Shown here: piece by piece, positions 1 through 11,676 of the stretch
Layout of the letters: every line of letters starts with the position of its first letter
How positions within the stretch are numbered: the first letter of the stretch is position 1
Origin: Prunus persica
Taxonomy: Eukaryota > Streptophyta > Magnoliopsida > Rosales > Rosaceae
Direction: 5' to 3'
DNA: 64,000 nt
Assembly (NCBI RefSeq): GCF_000346465.2
Contig: NC_034013.1
Span: 2,774,150 to 2,838,149 of the forward strand
Notes under the pieces: generated by a model
The model's database searches: none
The model's input: the letters and a program-made list of their open reading frames with translations, nothing else
What the model was told of the DNA's origin: nothing
Translations under genes and position numbers: made by a program

Positions 1-400
1 AAATAGACATGATGTTAAAGTGTTATGTACTAATCATGTGGTGGTAGTGGTAGTGATGGAGTTGAGGTAGTGGTGGTGATGAAGGTGGAGTTGGTGATTG
101 TGGTAGTGGTGGTGGTGGTGGTGGTGGGGATGACGATTGTGGAGGTGGTGGTAGTGGCAGCATGGTGGTGGTTGTGGTGTTGGTTGTGAAGGTGGTAGTG
201 GATGTGGAGGTTTTGGAGGAGGAGGAGGAGGTGGTGGTGGTGGGGGAGGTGGTGGAGGTGGAGGTGGAGGTGAAGGTGGTGGATGAGGTAGTGGTGGCGG
301 AGTATGAGGAGGAGAAGGATGTGGTGGCGGTGGTTGTGGAGGTAGTGAATGTGTGGTGCAAGTGGTGAAGTTGGATGTGAAAGTGGAGGTGGTGTCATTT
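1..400. repeat. GGT/GAT-rich low-complexity tract
   Basis: The plus strand is almost entirely built of degenerate GGT, GGA and GAT triplets. Open frames here give only homopolymer-like Val, Thr or His strings, as expected for an unconstrained triplet repeat. I see no gene in it. Confidence 0.85.
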
Positions 401-660
401 TTTAAAATGAATGATGGTATTTTGGGAAATTAAAAAAATTGTTTAAAAGTTCATCTCTGCTTCTTTTGAAAGCAGCTTTGAAAAGCAACCCACAGCCTAC
501 TTTTAAAAGCTGCTGTCAAAAGGTCACTGCTTTTAAAATAATCGGGATATTTTATTTTCCCAAACCCCTTAAACTGCTTAACTTTAAAGTAAAACAGGTT
601 TTTGGCAAAAAAAAAAAAAAAAAAAAAAAAAAAGCAATCCCAAATGGGGCTTAAGACTTA

Positions 661-928
661 GGGCTCATTTGTGATTGCTTCTTTAGGAAGCAATTGTACT
701 TATGAGCGCTTTGATTATAAAAACGTTGAAATTTTCATAACAAATCAAAGTGCTTCTTGGAAAAGCACTTGGGAGTGCTTCCTGAAGAAGCACATGGCAG
801 GCGCTTCTCCAGAAAACGTTTTTATAGCCCAAAAGCGCTTCTAAACTTTTCTGTCAACCGCTATTAGAAGCGTTTTTGGTTGTCAGAAAGCACTTTTAAC
901 TATTCCAGAAGCACTCCTAAACAGGCCA
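661..928. mobile_element. MITE, 268 bp, TTA target duplication
   Basis: The left end (GGGCTCATTTGTGATTGCTT) and the reverse complement of the right end (TGGCCTGTTTAGGAGTGCTT) match imperfectly over about 22 bp. TTA lies directly outside both ends (658-660 and 929-931), the classic PIF/Harbinger target. The interior is full of short AAGCACTT/AAGTGCTT inverted motifs and has no coding capacity. A run of about 26 A residues (607-633) lies just to the left. The family assignment rests on the TSD length and could be wrong if the ends are eroded. Confidence 0.65.
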
Positions 929-931
929 TTA

Positions 932-1271
932 GTTATTGATATGCCTCATGTGCCTTGTTTTTGTGTCCTACATTCCCCTTTTTCGTCATTTCCTCACATA
1001 AATTGTTATCTTTGCTTATGTGGTAGCCACATAGTACAAAAACGTGGGTATATTTGTCAGCTACAACACTTCAAGCACTTTGGTTATATATCCGCAAAAC
1101 TTGACCACATTTCCCTAATTTTGCCCCAAGTCGCTAATTCAATGCCCTGGGAATTGAAGGTTGGCATCAATTGATAACGAGGGGAGCAAATTTGGGTCTT
1201 CATTGCTGCTATTGAAGTTACGCATGTTTAATTGGTTGATATTGAAGGCATGCTAGTTCATCGAAGAATAG
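932..1271. other. No gene seen
   Basis: Unique AT-rich sequence between the MITE and the GRF remnant. The only longer open frame (941-1174, plus) has no recognisable domain. Confidence 0.5.
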
Positions 1272-1554
1272 ATGGAGATTGGAAAAGGAAGGCATCAGTG
1301 TCATTGTGGAAAGTTAGCAAGAATTCAAACTTCATGGACTAATTCTAACCCAGGAAGGAGATTTAGTATGTCCAAAGTCGAAGGTAGGAAAGAGCCTAAA
1401 TACGATGCTTCATGCTTGGTTATTTGACAGCAAGAAATGATAAATCTTGTGTGGGTTGATGCAGGGAAGAGGGTAGAAAGGATGTGGTTTTTGGGAGTGC
1501 TTTGCTCCTAAAATCTGTGAACGTTCGAAGATGGTGATACTTGGGTTGCTTTGA
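1272..1554 (+). pseudogene. Decayed GRF-type zinc-finger gene, two exons
   Basis: Starting at the ATG at 1272, the frame reads a GRF zinc-finger core: a C-x-C pair (CHCGK), then IQTSWT and NPGRRF (about 1300-1380). The third zinc-binding cysteine expected just after GRRF is replaced (GRRFSMS). After an intron-like stretch ending in TGCAG at 1463, the second half of the domain follows (GFWECFAPKICERSK, about 1489-1535) and stops at TGA 1552-1554. An in-frame TAG right after the acceptor and the lost cysteine show decay. GRF fingers bind single-stranded nucleic acid in known proteins. The layout matches the better-preserved two-exon GRF gene at 59853-60167, which sits in a MULE, so this may also be MULE-derived. 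Confidence 0.65.
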
Positions 1555-3080
1555 AAGATTGATAGGTTGGAAAAGAAAAATGAAAAAAATCAAGAAAAAT
1601 CAAGAAAAATGTGTGGTTGTGTTGTTTTTCTTGTTTATGTTTGTTGTGATGAAGCATGTTTGAATTATGAAATGTGTTGTAGAAGGTTTGTTTAGTGAAG
1701 TTTGTCATATAACTTCTCTGCCTTGTAATTCAGTGTTGATGATGTTATGAAGTGGTGCAAATTGGTGTAATTTCTCTGTCAGCATTTGCTGAACCAAAAT
1801 AGGCAAAACAAAGATTACACTTATCCATTAAGAACACAAATTAAGTTCCAAAACAAACTAAACATGTGTACAAACCATTAATTTTCAAAACAAAGTGTGT
1901 ATATTAAGTTCCAAGACAACATAAACCATATGTTCCAAAATACAATTTGCAAGTTCCAAAACATATTGCAATTGCAAAAACATAGATTCCATATTGCAAG
2001 TTCAAAAACACAAATTGTATCTTCAATCTTCATTAAGATATCTTCTAACTTCAAGGGTCATACTGCTAGTAATGTCTGGGATGCTGCCCAAAAAACCTAT
2101 ATTGTTACTCATAATAGTTCTCGTTTGTTTCAACTTTGAAGACAATGCTTGACCACATGTTAGAATGGTGAGCCCATGAATGTGTCCCATGAGAAATTAC
2201 ATGTTATGTGGCAGCAAATTGATAGTATGCACCCAAGTGAACTTACCAATCCAAGTGATGTGGCTCGATGCCATAAAGAAATTGAAGTCGATCCAGTCTT
2301 GGTGTTCTTCATAAAGTCAACTACTTGCGTATGCCTCTCATAGTCATCATTCCTAGACTTGTTCCTTAAGGCTCCTTAAGCCGTAGTCAGTTGCAATTCT
2401 GCACTCAAAGTCGCAAAAAACAGCATGAAAACTATGTCGGCTTTGACAAGACTGAAAACCTTCTAGGCAAGAAACCTAGTTCTCTGCTCCCAATGGTTCA
2501 TCAAGTCCCCCAAAATCCAGTACTCGACAATGTACTGTTTTGATCAATGCATTATCAGGATATGGCAGAAGTTCAAGGCTTTTGGGCAAATGGGTCTTTG
2601 GGATTTCGTGGTCCGCATCACTACCAAGCCGGGAATTAGGCTCAAAAGCCCAGTACTTGTCCCGGAGGCAATAGTTGAGAGATCTGGGGAGGTTTGCTAC
2701 AAAGACATAGGTGGAATTTTGGGGAGAGTGAAGGGCATTTTGGTAAATCAAGGATGATGGAGAAGGAGAAGAAAGAGGATTGGAAAGGAAGAAGAGAGAA
2801 AGAGTGAGCACGCATAGGAGAGTGAAGGCTAAGAAGAGAGTGGGAACAAATCATAGTTAAAAAAATATATTATTCTAATTAATTAATTAATTATATTTAC
2901 ATTATTTAGTCCACATGGAAACATATAGGTGAGTCTACGTAGCAACACTCAGTGAGGACCTGTGCAGGCGTAAGGAGGTGCACCTGCACCTCCGGTTGTC
3001 GAAAAAGACCATTAGAGCCGCTGAAGTTGCACCTCTGCTTCAGACTAGAGATGCACACAACATGCTCAACGAAATGCCCA
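1555..3080. other. Intergenic; no gene assigned
   Basis: An open frame on the minus strand (2476-2811) reads 111 residues without a domain I recognise, and a plus-strand frame overlaps it. Both could be decayed exons. AT-rich sequence with a TAATTAAT run lies at 2877-2893. I cannot assign a function. Confidence 0.4.
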
Positions 3081-3094
3081 AACCAAACTGGGCG

Positions 3095-3240
3095 TTGCGC
3101 GCCTTTTTTTTTTTTTTTTTTTTAACACAGCCTGGCCAAAACGATGTTGTTTTGGACCAAGCTTTAAAAAAGTTTTTTTTTAAAAAAAAAAACCTGGCCA
3201 AAACAACGTCGTTTGGGACCAGGATTTTTTTTTTTTAAAA
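3095..3240. repeat. Poly-T/poly-A tracts with a duplicated near-palindrome
   Basis: Two near-palindromic copies of CCAAAACGACGTCGTTTTGG-like sequence occur (about 3134-3156 and 3196-3219), each next to long T and A runs. This looks like a short local duplication. Confidence 0.5.
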
Positions 3241-3249
3241 AAAGGGAAG

Positions 3250-4157
3250 CTGCTGGGCCATTTCTCTTGGACTTTCCAATTTCTATAATTCCTTACTTAA
3301 TTGGGTTTTCCGTGAGAGTTATCTTTATTCAATTGGGATTTGGGAATTCCTTATTTAAGTGGGATTGGAATTTTCTTTATAAAAGACCAATTTAACATTA
3401 CTCAATTTCATCAAAGTATGTGTGCATCACAAGAATCCTACGTTTTTTTTTTCCTTCTTGAGTACGCCAATCCAAAGTAAGTCGAATGCATTTTTTTTCT
3501 CGAGAAAACGCCAATTTTGTTTTTTATTTTTTATATTTTTTTAATAAATTTATTTTTTCTTATTTAGCTCTCTCTGTATTAGTAAGATTAGTATGATATG
3601 AAACATTGTCGGCAACAATTGTAGGTTAATTGTAATGTTATTTTTTTAAATTTATTATGAATAACATTAGTATTGTTTAAATTATACGGATGTTTAGTTG
3701 TCTTTTTTTTTTTTGAGCTCTTAGCTTTTGAAAATTGCACCTCTGCTGAAAAATTCATGGATCCGCTGCTGGCAACACTAATTGCTACGTCATTATTTAA
3801 AGGAGAACCTGATGGTCAAACTATCAGAGGTATGAAAGTGATACAAAGATAAACGTTATGCATGCAGCTGAGACAAAAAAAAAAAACTTGATGTATCGAA
3901 AGCTGAAATTCAGTAAACTTCAACGTAGTAAAATGAAAATTACTAATTCTTATTTTCTCCTTGGAATACCTCGCAACCATGAATCTACTACTCCTAATTT
4001 TTTTATATAGAGAAATTCTACTACTCCTAAAATTATTTTGGTTTAATTACTAGTTTTTCTTGAGCTCGAATATCGGTCTTAATTTACCGTTTTGATTTAT
4101 TTATTATTCTTTATTTTTTAATTACAATATTATCCACGTACGCAATGACATACCCCT
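3250..4157. other. AT-rich intergenic sequence
   Basis: T-rich and A-rich sequence without a coding frame I can support. It may include decayed 5' parts of the Harbinger element whose transposase remnant starts at 4158, but no transposase motif is visible here. Confidence 0.4.
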
Positions 4158-5826
4158 ATTGCATGTTGTGTGTTACATAATTTTATTAGAATGTGTTGAG
4201 GCCCAAAAAAAATCCACGCTTCGGCCCAAATAAATGCTCAACCCAATGTAATACCTTACCGAGAAGAAACCCAATTTGGGCACGCGAAAGTTCGCCATAT
4301 GCGCTTGTACACATACCACGCCAAGCAAATAAACAACGCGCCATGCTACAAGCTTAAGTGGGCCCAAGCCACGCAAGATGCCCGGGGCTTGCTTGAGTGG
4401 GTTGTGGTATGGAAGGTAATAGGTCGTCATGAGGCCCATTGATGGGACGAGAAATGGAGGTTCCAGGTTGCTTGGGAGCCTCGGAACCCAAGCCCATTTC
4501 TTAAGCCCAAATATATGGGTGAGCAAAAAGGGAAAATAACCCAACCAAAATAACTCAACCAAAATTAGCCCAATCAAAGAATAGCCCAACCAAGAAGCCC
4601 ATCATTCAACAAAAATAACTCATTTACTTAGTGAACCTTGGCCCATACAATTGCCATAGATGAACCACAAGCTCCAACACCTAGCTGGAATAGAAGCCAC
4701 GAAAAGGAAGTTTGAAAGTTCATTGAATAAGGCTACTGGGAAGTGCCAGCACATGGGAATGGATCAAGTTCCAAAACAAAACACCAGAGAAACCAAGGGA
4801 TGTTAACATGCAAGCTGCCAGGAAGAGAGACACTCTTCAAACCAACATACACATCCCAACTCCTTCCCTATCAAAACTGGTTATAGGAAAGAGTGAGAAA
4901 GAAAGGAAAAAAATGGCTGGAAGTAGAAATCTTCTACTGAAACAGCCGCAGGAAAGGAGGCCTTGAGCTCCAAAATCCCTGATTTTGTGCAAATAGATAG
5001 ATAAAAATCTCACTAAAACAGGAAAAGTCAAGAGAAGAAAGGAAAAGGGAAGGAAAACCTTGCTAAGTTGGGGAAGAAACAATTAGGGTTTCTTGGGGAA
5101 TGAAGGTTTCCCGCAGCTATAAAAGGAGGTCCCCTCCACCTAGTAAAAACCAACCCAGGCTGAGAGAGCAAGCTCCCTCTCTTACTTGCAAAAATCCAGT
5201 AGCCCTATTCACTCTTCTTCTTCGTTCTTCTCTGTTAACAGACTATTTTCAGAGTCTGTCAAGCTGCCGGAAGAAGTAATGCCCTTCTTTTACCCTTTTT
5301 TAGCCAAGATCATCCTGCAAACCTTGTCTCCCTCATCTTAAACACTCCCATTTCTCCCTAGGAAGCCTTATTTTCCTCTTTGGTGCTCAACTCATGCTGA
5401 CCTTGCTCCCATGCCACAATCTCCTCATGCTAAGCTAAAACTTTATCTGTAAGCAAGCATAAATCACCTGTAAGCAGCCATCATTTTCGTTGGTGAAGGT
5501 AACCAGAACATTTCCTAAGGCTTTACTGCCCTTTCGAAGTGCTTTCGGGGCTTAATTTTCGAACTCAGGCACAGGGGGCAATTTCAGTAATTTTCCCTTT
5601 ACGGCAGCCCAGCCCATTTGCAGCTGCCGGAAGAAAAAGACCCCCACAGAATGGAAGCATTTCATGATAGGATGTTTGAAGAGTTTCAAGTACAAGACAT
5701 GATTGTTGATGGTGAAATTATGGCAATGCCAAATATGGATACGTCTTTAGGAAACATTGCACAGATTGCGATCACTGGAGACAAGATTGCAACAGATTTG
5801 TGGCGTGATTTTACCCAAGGCTCTTA
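4158..5826 (+). pseudogene. PIF/Harbinger transposase C-terminal remnant, split by a solo LTR
   Basis: At 4158-4193 the plus strand reads PIACCVLHNFIRM, the conserved motif near the C-terminus of plant HARBI1-like nucleases. The frame is cut by the LTR at 4194-5648. It resumes at 5654 as EAFHDRMFEEF and runs on to TAA at 5824-5826, ending in a stretch with GDKIATDLWRDF. Upstream of 4158 the frame breaks (TGA at 4146), so most of the gene, including any DDE catalytic core, is missing. The intact element would encode a DDE nuclease acting with a Myb-like partner. No partner gene is visible. Confidence 0.7.
4194..5648. mobile_element. Solo LTR, 1455 bp, with 5-bp target duplication
   Basis: The segment begins TGTTGAGG, ends CCCACA, and is flanked by the direct repeat GAATG (4189-4193 and 5649-5653). 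Removing it together with one GAATG rejoins the Harbinger transposase frame, which confirms the exact boundaries independently. A TATA box (CTATAAAAGG at about 5117) precedes a leader-like stretch. No primer-binding site, second LTR or internal domain is present, so it is a solo LTR left by LTR-LTR recombination. Length and GC-richer promoter suggest a Gypsy-type or non-autonomous element, but the superfamily is not determined. Confidence 0.8.
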
Positions 5827-6850
5827 ATTATTTTGTTTTTGTTTTTGTAATACTTTGTCCAAAGATTTGTATGACTATGAATACCCTTTTTAGCTAGTCT
5901 TTAAGATGATAACTTGGAGGAACACATAGATCATGGAATTGTGTTTTGGTTACTTGTTAATATTTTTTCTTATCAAATTTTATCTAGTTGAGTTTAGGAA
6001 AATATGTTTGGTTCATTAATGCATAATAGAAAATGAGTTTTAAAAAATATATATATATAAATTCATGAAAATATTATGTCAAAAACATAATTTAAAATTG
6101 TCAAGCCCAAGGTGTACTCACTGTTTTTATCATTTTCACGAATTATTGCTATACGTGTTTTCATTGTTTTTGTTCTTCAAAACTGTTTTTAAAACTGACT
6201 ACCAAATTCTTGAATTTCCAAAGTGCATTTCCATTTTATCATTTTAGTTTTCTAAAAATGTCCTGCGAAAATGATTTCCAAAAATATTACCAGACGAGGC
6301 CAAAAATAAATGTCAAGTTCCACTTATCCTATTGGATACGCTTCTGTTCTTCAAACTGAAATTGCAGCAATACATTTGTTACAAATGTTTTATTACGAAA
6401 GCAGATTTTAAGGTTTTAATTGAAATATAAAACAATGATATTATTGTTAAGACGTAAAGGATATCTAAAGGCTTCTTATTCAACGGTAGAATTTTTCCTT
6501 GCGTCTGTTTTTTCAAGGGCACCTTTTTTTAATTTTCCATATACTGTGGCACTTATTTTGAGTCTACTTTGTTTAATAAATAATAATTGAAAAAAAACAA
6601 AAAGGGTACACTTGCTTTTGATTTTTTTTAATGTAAATCATAACTTTGGCTTCATGTGTGAGCGAGCTCCCTTCATTGTCGCTGTGAAGGAAACATGAAT
6701 AAGCTAAAATAACTCCCAACTTTGAAGGAGACACAAATAAGCTAATATAACCCAAAATATCATCTCCCTCCAAATTGAACAAAGTACAGCGTGCTCATTC
6801 AACCCGTCATCCAATGAAAGCCAAATTTCAAAACTTTTAGCCAAGGAACA
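5827..6850. other. Intergenic, 3' side of UTP23
   Basis: Contains the likely 3' UTR of UTP23 on its right side and AT-rich sequence on its left. The stretch ending ATTACCAGACGAGGCC near 6286-6302 resembles a Harbinger or hAT terminus. It could be the right end of the element whose transposase remnant lies at 4158-5826; I could not find a matching left end. Confidence 0.4.
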
Positions 6851-9344
6851 TTAACCATCCGCCTCGACAGGCCTTTTGCCTTTCCGCGACCTATTCCGCT
6901 TCTTACGACTCCTCAAAGTAGCATCTCCATCCTTCCTTTCCTGCATGAAACAGAATATCAAAAGACGCACAAAGCAAGAGAAAGTGATCATGTCTAATCT
7001 CTTCTCCAAAAGATCAGAAAATGTTTCTAATCCATGCTTCAATTGAAATTGAATTTCCAGGTGATTCTACATTGTACTTTAGAGCTTTGTAAACTAATGT
7101 GAGATATCAATCAGTTTCATCATGGGCCACAAGTACCAATAGTTATAGGCATGCAATTTTTTATAAGGGATAGTGAGACATCGAAATATTGCCTCAACTA
7201 ATGACTAGCCAGTAGTGGGGCATGCTATAAACAATATTTGCAAGCTCACCTGTACTGAATGAAGATCTGGGTTTTTCAAAGTCTTTTTCTTCTTACACGA
7301 AAGGGGGTTTGGACCCTGCAAGGTGGAAGAAAAAGGGTAAAGTCATAAACATTGAAACAGCATCTTAAGGAACCATTTTCTAACAGTATTAGCATATGCA
7401 TCGACAATGTATTAATCACAATCAATTTCTATTTAATTTCACCCAAAATTTGAAAAAAATAACATATGTCAACACACTGAACATCAGCTAAATGATTACA
7501 TTCTCAGAAACATCTGGCTTGCAAATGCTTTTGATTTCAACATTGTCCATTACAAAAGAGCTATCAAAATAAATTTGAATACAGAATGAATAAATGAATA
7601 ACTAATCACCGAATAAGGAAACTACAGGCTGTACGATTAAACAGTTCTTATTTTATCTTAGTTCTTTAACACTACTCACTTTTGTAGCATTCATTAGAGT
7701 CTAGTCCCCCATCCAAGAAAATATATATGCAAAGAAAGTGAGGAAGATAGAATTGAGTGAACATTTTAGACTTGCATAGTAATCAGCAAAATTGGCTTCT
7801 AACTACGATCATACATTATTATCTTCCTTCAAGTATCAGGTGCATGAATAAGATTGCATTAAAATTTTAAGTAGATCCAGCGAAGCATCTTCCTAGTGAA
7901 AAATAATTTTTTCATGCGATTACTTGCATAATATGATATCTTGATATAAATATCTCAGTTTGCCTTGTTTAACTACATAAGACGGGCATTATGTAGTTAA
8001 ACAAGCCAAGACTGGGATACATATCTTGGTAAGCAAAATGGGGAATAGAGTTGAAACATATACTGCGTCATAAAGAATGGTGTAATAGAAATAAATCATA
8101 TTAATGTCAATCCATGATGCACCTATACCAAGGCCTATCCGTGTATGCTAAAAATTCAAAGAGTTTTTATAATCCATATAAACACAACAGATGTCCTTCC
8201 AACATTCTACTTCAAATTATGTGCAGTCCATATCAAAAAAGTTAGATGGGGTGAACTCTTAACACCTTACATAAGATTAAGAATAAGAAGACATGTAGAA
8301 GGAGAGAAAAAAAAGTATGTAATAAATATACAGGAAAATGAAAGAAATTGGTAATACCTTTGCCTTCTTTCTCTTAAACTGAACTTTATCCTTCACACCC
8401 AATCCTTTCCTAGCAGTATGCTTCTTTGCTACAGCCTGCACTTCCAAGTTCTGATCTCCAAAACCATCTTCATCAGAGCGATCCTTTTCTTGATGAGTAG
8501 TCGACATATTCTTTGTCCCCTTTGTCAACATCTCATATTCCAAGTCAGTCATATGCAAGCGTTGTTCTTCAGAAGTTTTGACAAATTGCCGTTGAGCGGC
8601 AGATGGGGACTCAAGAAAAAGAGCGGTTCTCAGAGCATATATAGCTGGGACACCTGGTATCTGCAAGTGAAAAAATGTCTCCATGGATACATGCTTAAAG
8701 ACATACAATATGACAAATGTAATGCACATCAAACCAGATTGCTTAACAAACGCAAAGATGCCATTTATGTGGGTAAATGTGAGAGCAACAACTGATATAC
8801 AGTGGAAAAAGTAACACCAACAATGACAACTGCCAAAATAATAGTAAGAAATAAAGTGAGTCAATAACCTTGAGAATTTTCTCACGAAGATCGGCATGCT
8901 GAGTAGCAACAAGGAAGTGCTCGGGATTATTCTGACCAATAATATCCATGATGCAATCATCAGCACTCATGGCTCTCTCATGATCGCACCTGAGAAATAA
9001 ACATAGTTCCATGTAAGAAACAGTGAAATAATCTCCAAACAAAGAAAAAGAGAGGCATACCTTGCAGTAATGAGGCTCTCTGCAGCTTCAAGAGCCTGAG
9101 AATGGGAAGGAACATGTCTGAGATCTTGCTTTTTCAACTCACTGATAGCGCATTTGGTGGTGAAAAGCATGACAGGGGCACCCAGGATATTAGCGAGGGC
9201 CTTGTCAGCAGGCGTAATGCGATTGACGACGAGGTGATGCACAAAATTCACATCACATAGCACCTTGTACGGCTGTCTCAACCCATAGCATGCTGTGTAG
9301 AACCGCACTATCTTCCTGTGCCTCCTCTGCTTTTTCACTCTCAT
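6851..9344 (-). CDS. UTP23: UTP23-like rRNA-processing protein (PIN-like fold), 5 coding exons
   Basis: Exons on the minus strand: 9344-9061, 8989-8869, 8660-8358, 7315-7250 and 6940-6851. All splice sites are GT-AG and the frame is continuous (864 nt, 287 aa). The N-terminus reads MRVKKQRRHRKIVRFYTACY, then QPYKVLCDVNFVHHL and LFTTKCAISELK, as in UTP23 proteins. The middle reads NPEHFLVATQHADLR and IPGVPAIYALRTALFLE, followed by FVKTSEEQRLHMT. The C-terminal 70 residues are Lys/Arg-rich, typical of nucleolar proteins. UTP23 is a small-subunit processome factor with a PIN-like domain thought inactive or weak, acting at early 18S rRNA cleavage and snR30/U17 release. Arabidopsis has one such gene, described from embryo-arrest mutants. 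The start is the first ATG with family homology. Confidence 0.93.
7942..8028. repeat. Hairpin in UTP23 intron 3
   Basis: A 17-bp perfect arm (TTGTTTAACTACATAA and its complement, around 7964-7980 and 7989-8005) with an 8-nt loop extends outward with mismatches to about 38 bp on each side (ATATCTCAG / CTGGGATACATAT). It may be a tiny MITE or a structured intronic RNA. Confidence 0.6.
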
Positions 9345-9624
9345 AATTCTACCCTACTGCAGCAGAGATAATCCTTTCAGTCTTAAACTTTATAAACAAA
9401 ACAGATAAAAGAAAAAGCAAATGATGCATATGCTGCATCCTCACAAAAGTAAAACCAATCAACTGAAAGAAACAGTCTCACAAAGCTATATATAATCCAA
9501 TTTAATTAAGTATAGGTAAATAATACAATTTCCTCCCAAACGGATTCCAAACTAAATACATTTGTCTACAGTATGTCAAGAATGAATGTACAGTAAAGAC
9601 AATGTTTGATATGCACTACCAGGG

Positions 9625-9662
9625 GTGGATCCAGGAATTTTTAGTGTTAGGGGCGAAATGTG
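9625..9662. mobile_element. hAT terminus fragment
   Basis: CAGGGGTGGATCCAGGAATT is a typical plant hAT end of the CAGGGGCGGAxCCAG type. It resembles the ends seen at 33902 and 34028. I found no matching opposite end, so its extent is unknown. It lies in the proposed UTP23 leader intron. Confidence 0.45.
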
Positions 9663-10147
9663 GAAGTGCAAAGCATTTAGTTTGAAGAGAAAGATCTTAA
9701 ATATTAATTAACAAAACGTTGATTCATAGTGGAGCACAAAAAGGTCCATACCATACACTCTCAATGCCCTAACTCAAACTTGAAATGACTAATGAACATC
9801 AAATCCAAAATTGAAATAGAAAACCAAAAAGAACGTAAGTAAAACTCAAAATTGAAACAATCAATCCACTAATCACACATGAACACCAAATCAGACTGGT
9901 CCATTTATAATAATGAAAAGAACAGAAATTTTGTTCCTTGGAACAATGAACTGTAGAAATTAGAAGGCCCAAAGAAGAACGAAGAAATGAATTGCAGAAA
10001 GATCACTAAAGAGAGCAAAGGGACTGACCTTTAAACAGCAAAGAGACAACGATTATTATTAGAGGACGTATTTTCTGCGGTTGCTGCTGTCAAAGTTTCT
10101 TCAGTTAGTTTTACCAATTCGGTCGTATGTATTTGTACAAGACAAAG

Positions 10148-10149
<2 letters not shown>

Positions 10150-10187
<38 letters not shown>
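10150..10187. repeat. (GA)n microsatellite, about 38 bp
   Basis: An uninterrupted GA run on the plus strand, CT in the UTP23 transcript sense, within the proposed 5' UTR exon. GA/CT tracts near plant start sites are common and length-variable. Confidence 0.9.
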
Positions 10188-10190
<3 letters not shown>

Positions 10191-10339
10191 GGTGAAGGTT
10201 GGGTAGGATTAGGGGGTTGGGGATTTAGGGTTTGAAGGTTGAATTGAGTGTTAAAACTCATTTTGGGGAGGGAGTCATCGGGCAGCAGTGGAACGACGTC
10301 GTGACGTCGAGGAAATTTTAAAAAAAGTCGGTAATTTAT

Positions 10340-10354
10340 AAACCCTAAACCCTA
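10340..10354. promoter_or_regulatory. Telo-box (double AAACCCTA)
   Basis: Two overlapping AAACCCTAA-type motifs lie about 80-100 bp upstream of the proposed UTP23 transcription start. A TGGGCC element (site II type) is at about 10679. Telo-box plus site II is the well-known promoter signature of plant ribosomal-protein and ribosome-biogenesis genes, consistent with UTP23. Confidence 0.6.
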
Positions 10355-10598
10355 GACCACTTGCTCCTTTGTGGATTGCATCTGTGCATTTCAGTAATTA
10401 ATGGAATAATTACTTCACTAATAATATATTACCATCCACTAGATGCAGGTAACAAATTGTGCAATCTTCACAGCAAAAATATATAAGACTTTGCAAATAA
10501 AATTACCAAAGTTAAATAAGGAATTCGGACTTTGCGTGTCGTATTGGCAGAGACGACGGCGGCAGCGGCAGCAGCAAACGACGGACGGTGGAGCGAAG

Positions 10599-10660
10599 AT
10601 GAAGAAAAACTTTGGAGTTGCAGAGGCGGCGCTGCAGGAAGAAGCTGATGCGTGCGAAGG
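10599..10660 (+). other. Possible orphan first exon, divergent to UTP23
   Basis: An ATG at 10599 opens MKKNFGVAEAALQEEADACE and reaches a GGTAAAA donor-like site at about 10659. It follows a CGG-rich leader of 5' UTR type. No downstream exon is recognisable, so it may be a relic first exon or a short transcript from a bidirectional promoter. Confidence 0.25.
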
Positions 10661-10799
10661 TAAAAAATCAAGTCTCACTTGGGCCCTTAAGCCCACAATA
10701 ACAAACCCAATCCCCAAAACAAAGATAATACCAGTTCAGCCCATACCGAAAATAAATAAAACCCCTTTTGACATTTTAGGCCTTATCCGGCAAATGTAA

Positions 10800-11261
10800 C
10801 ATATTTGACTAATGTGCGGTTATCTAGTGAGAACGCTTATGTGCGAACCTTATATGAGAATTAAATTCAGCCATCCAAATTATCTGAATGACTAAAGAGA
10901 AAAAGCAAGCTTATGGTAAAAACGGGTAGGCCGCAGTTCCCCTTAGCCTCAGTGTCAAGTCGGGCCTGTTTCGAAAAAACGCGCCTTTCCTCTTCATGAC
11001 AGTGGCGCCGTACTTCACCAGTCGCACCTTTCTTGTCAATAAATTTATGAATTTATGAATCAACCCTAAACACCCAAAATACCTACCAGACATAAATTTG
11101 TGTGTTTCTCTTGTCACAGAAACTACCTGGTGTACTCTGTCTATTTCACTTCCTCCCTCATCTAATATTTCTCATTTGAACGTCTGAGAAGGTACGTTTC
11201 TCTCGAATTCCCTCTCTTTCATTCATTTTAAAGTTTGCATGTTATATTGCATTCACTTAGT
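10800..11261. other. Intergenic; nothing recognised
   Basis: Unique sequence with no coding frame that resembles a known protein. A donor-like GAAG|GTACGTTT at about 11190 could end a non-coding exon. Confidence 0.4.
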
Positions 11262-11602
11262 GTTAGTTTGGCATTGCTTATTTGGGATCATAAGTGATTT
11301 TTTAAAAAATTTGGGAAGCCCAGCCCGTTTGGTAAACTATGAGAAAATCACTTATTGTTAAAAATTGTTGTGAAAGAAAGCTATAAGGGAAGCAGCTAAT
11401 GAGGTGCTTTCATTTTTTGATTATGCCGGAATCAGTTTTAAAGAGACGTTAGGTTTAATGATTATGTGGAAATCATTTTCTGATTACGTGGGAATTAGTA
11501 TCAACAACACTCTTAACAAAAAGTTTACCAAAAGCCAACCTGCTTTCTCTCACAGCAAATCCGATAGTGAGTATTTTCACAGCACAGTAATGTCAAACTA
11601 GC
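11262..11602. mobile_element. MITE, about 341 bp
   Basis: Left end GTTAGTTTGGCATTGCT and the reverse complement of the right end (GCTAGTTTGACATTACT) form a 17-bp inverted repeat with three mismatches. No clear target duplication was found, so the superfamily is open. No coding capacity. Confidence 0.6.
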
Positions 11603-11676
11603 AATTTAATAAAAGACACAAACTCCTCTATAATATAAGGCCAGCTCCCAAAGCTACACTCTCATCTTCTCTTCAC

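Larger units (their letters stand above)
9357..10260 (-). promoter_or_regulatory. Probable UTP23 5' UTR exon and leader intron
   Basis: A TGCAG acceptor lies 13 nt upstream of the UTP23 ATG (AG at 9357-9358, minus strand). A good donor (AAAG|GTCAGT) lies at 10028. The stretch 10029 to about 10260 would be the non-coding first exon and contains a (CT)n run in transcript sense. Inference from splice motifs only; a transcript would settle it. Confidence 0.5.

Noticed and set aside
23..398. Open frames of 112 and 122 codons in the first 400 bp
   Set aside because: They consist of Thr/Ser/Pro or His/Leu strings produced by the triplet-repeat tract and have no domain.
4173..4589. 138-codon minus-strand frame
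   Set aside because: It lies inside the solo LTR and has no similarity I recognise; LTR promoter sequence explains it better.
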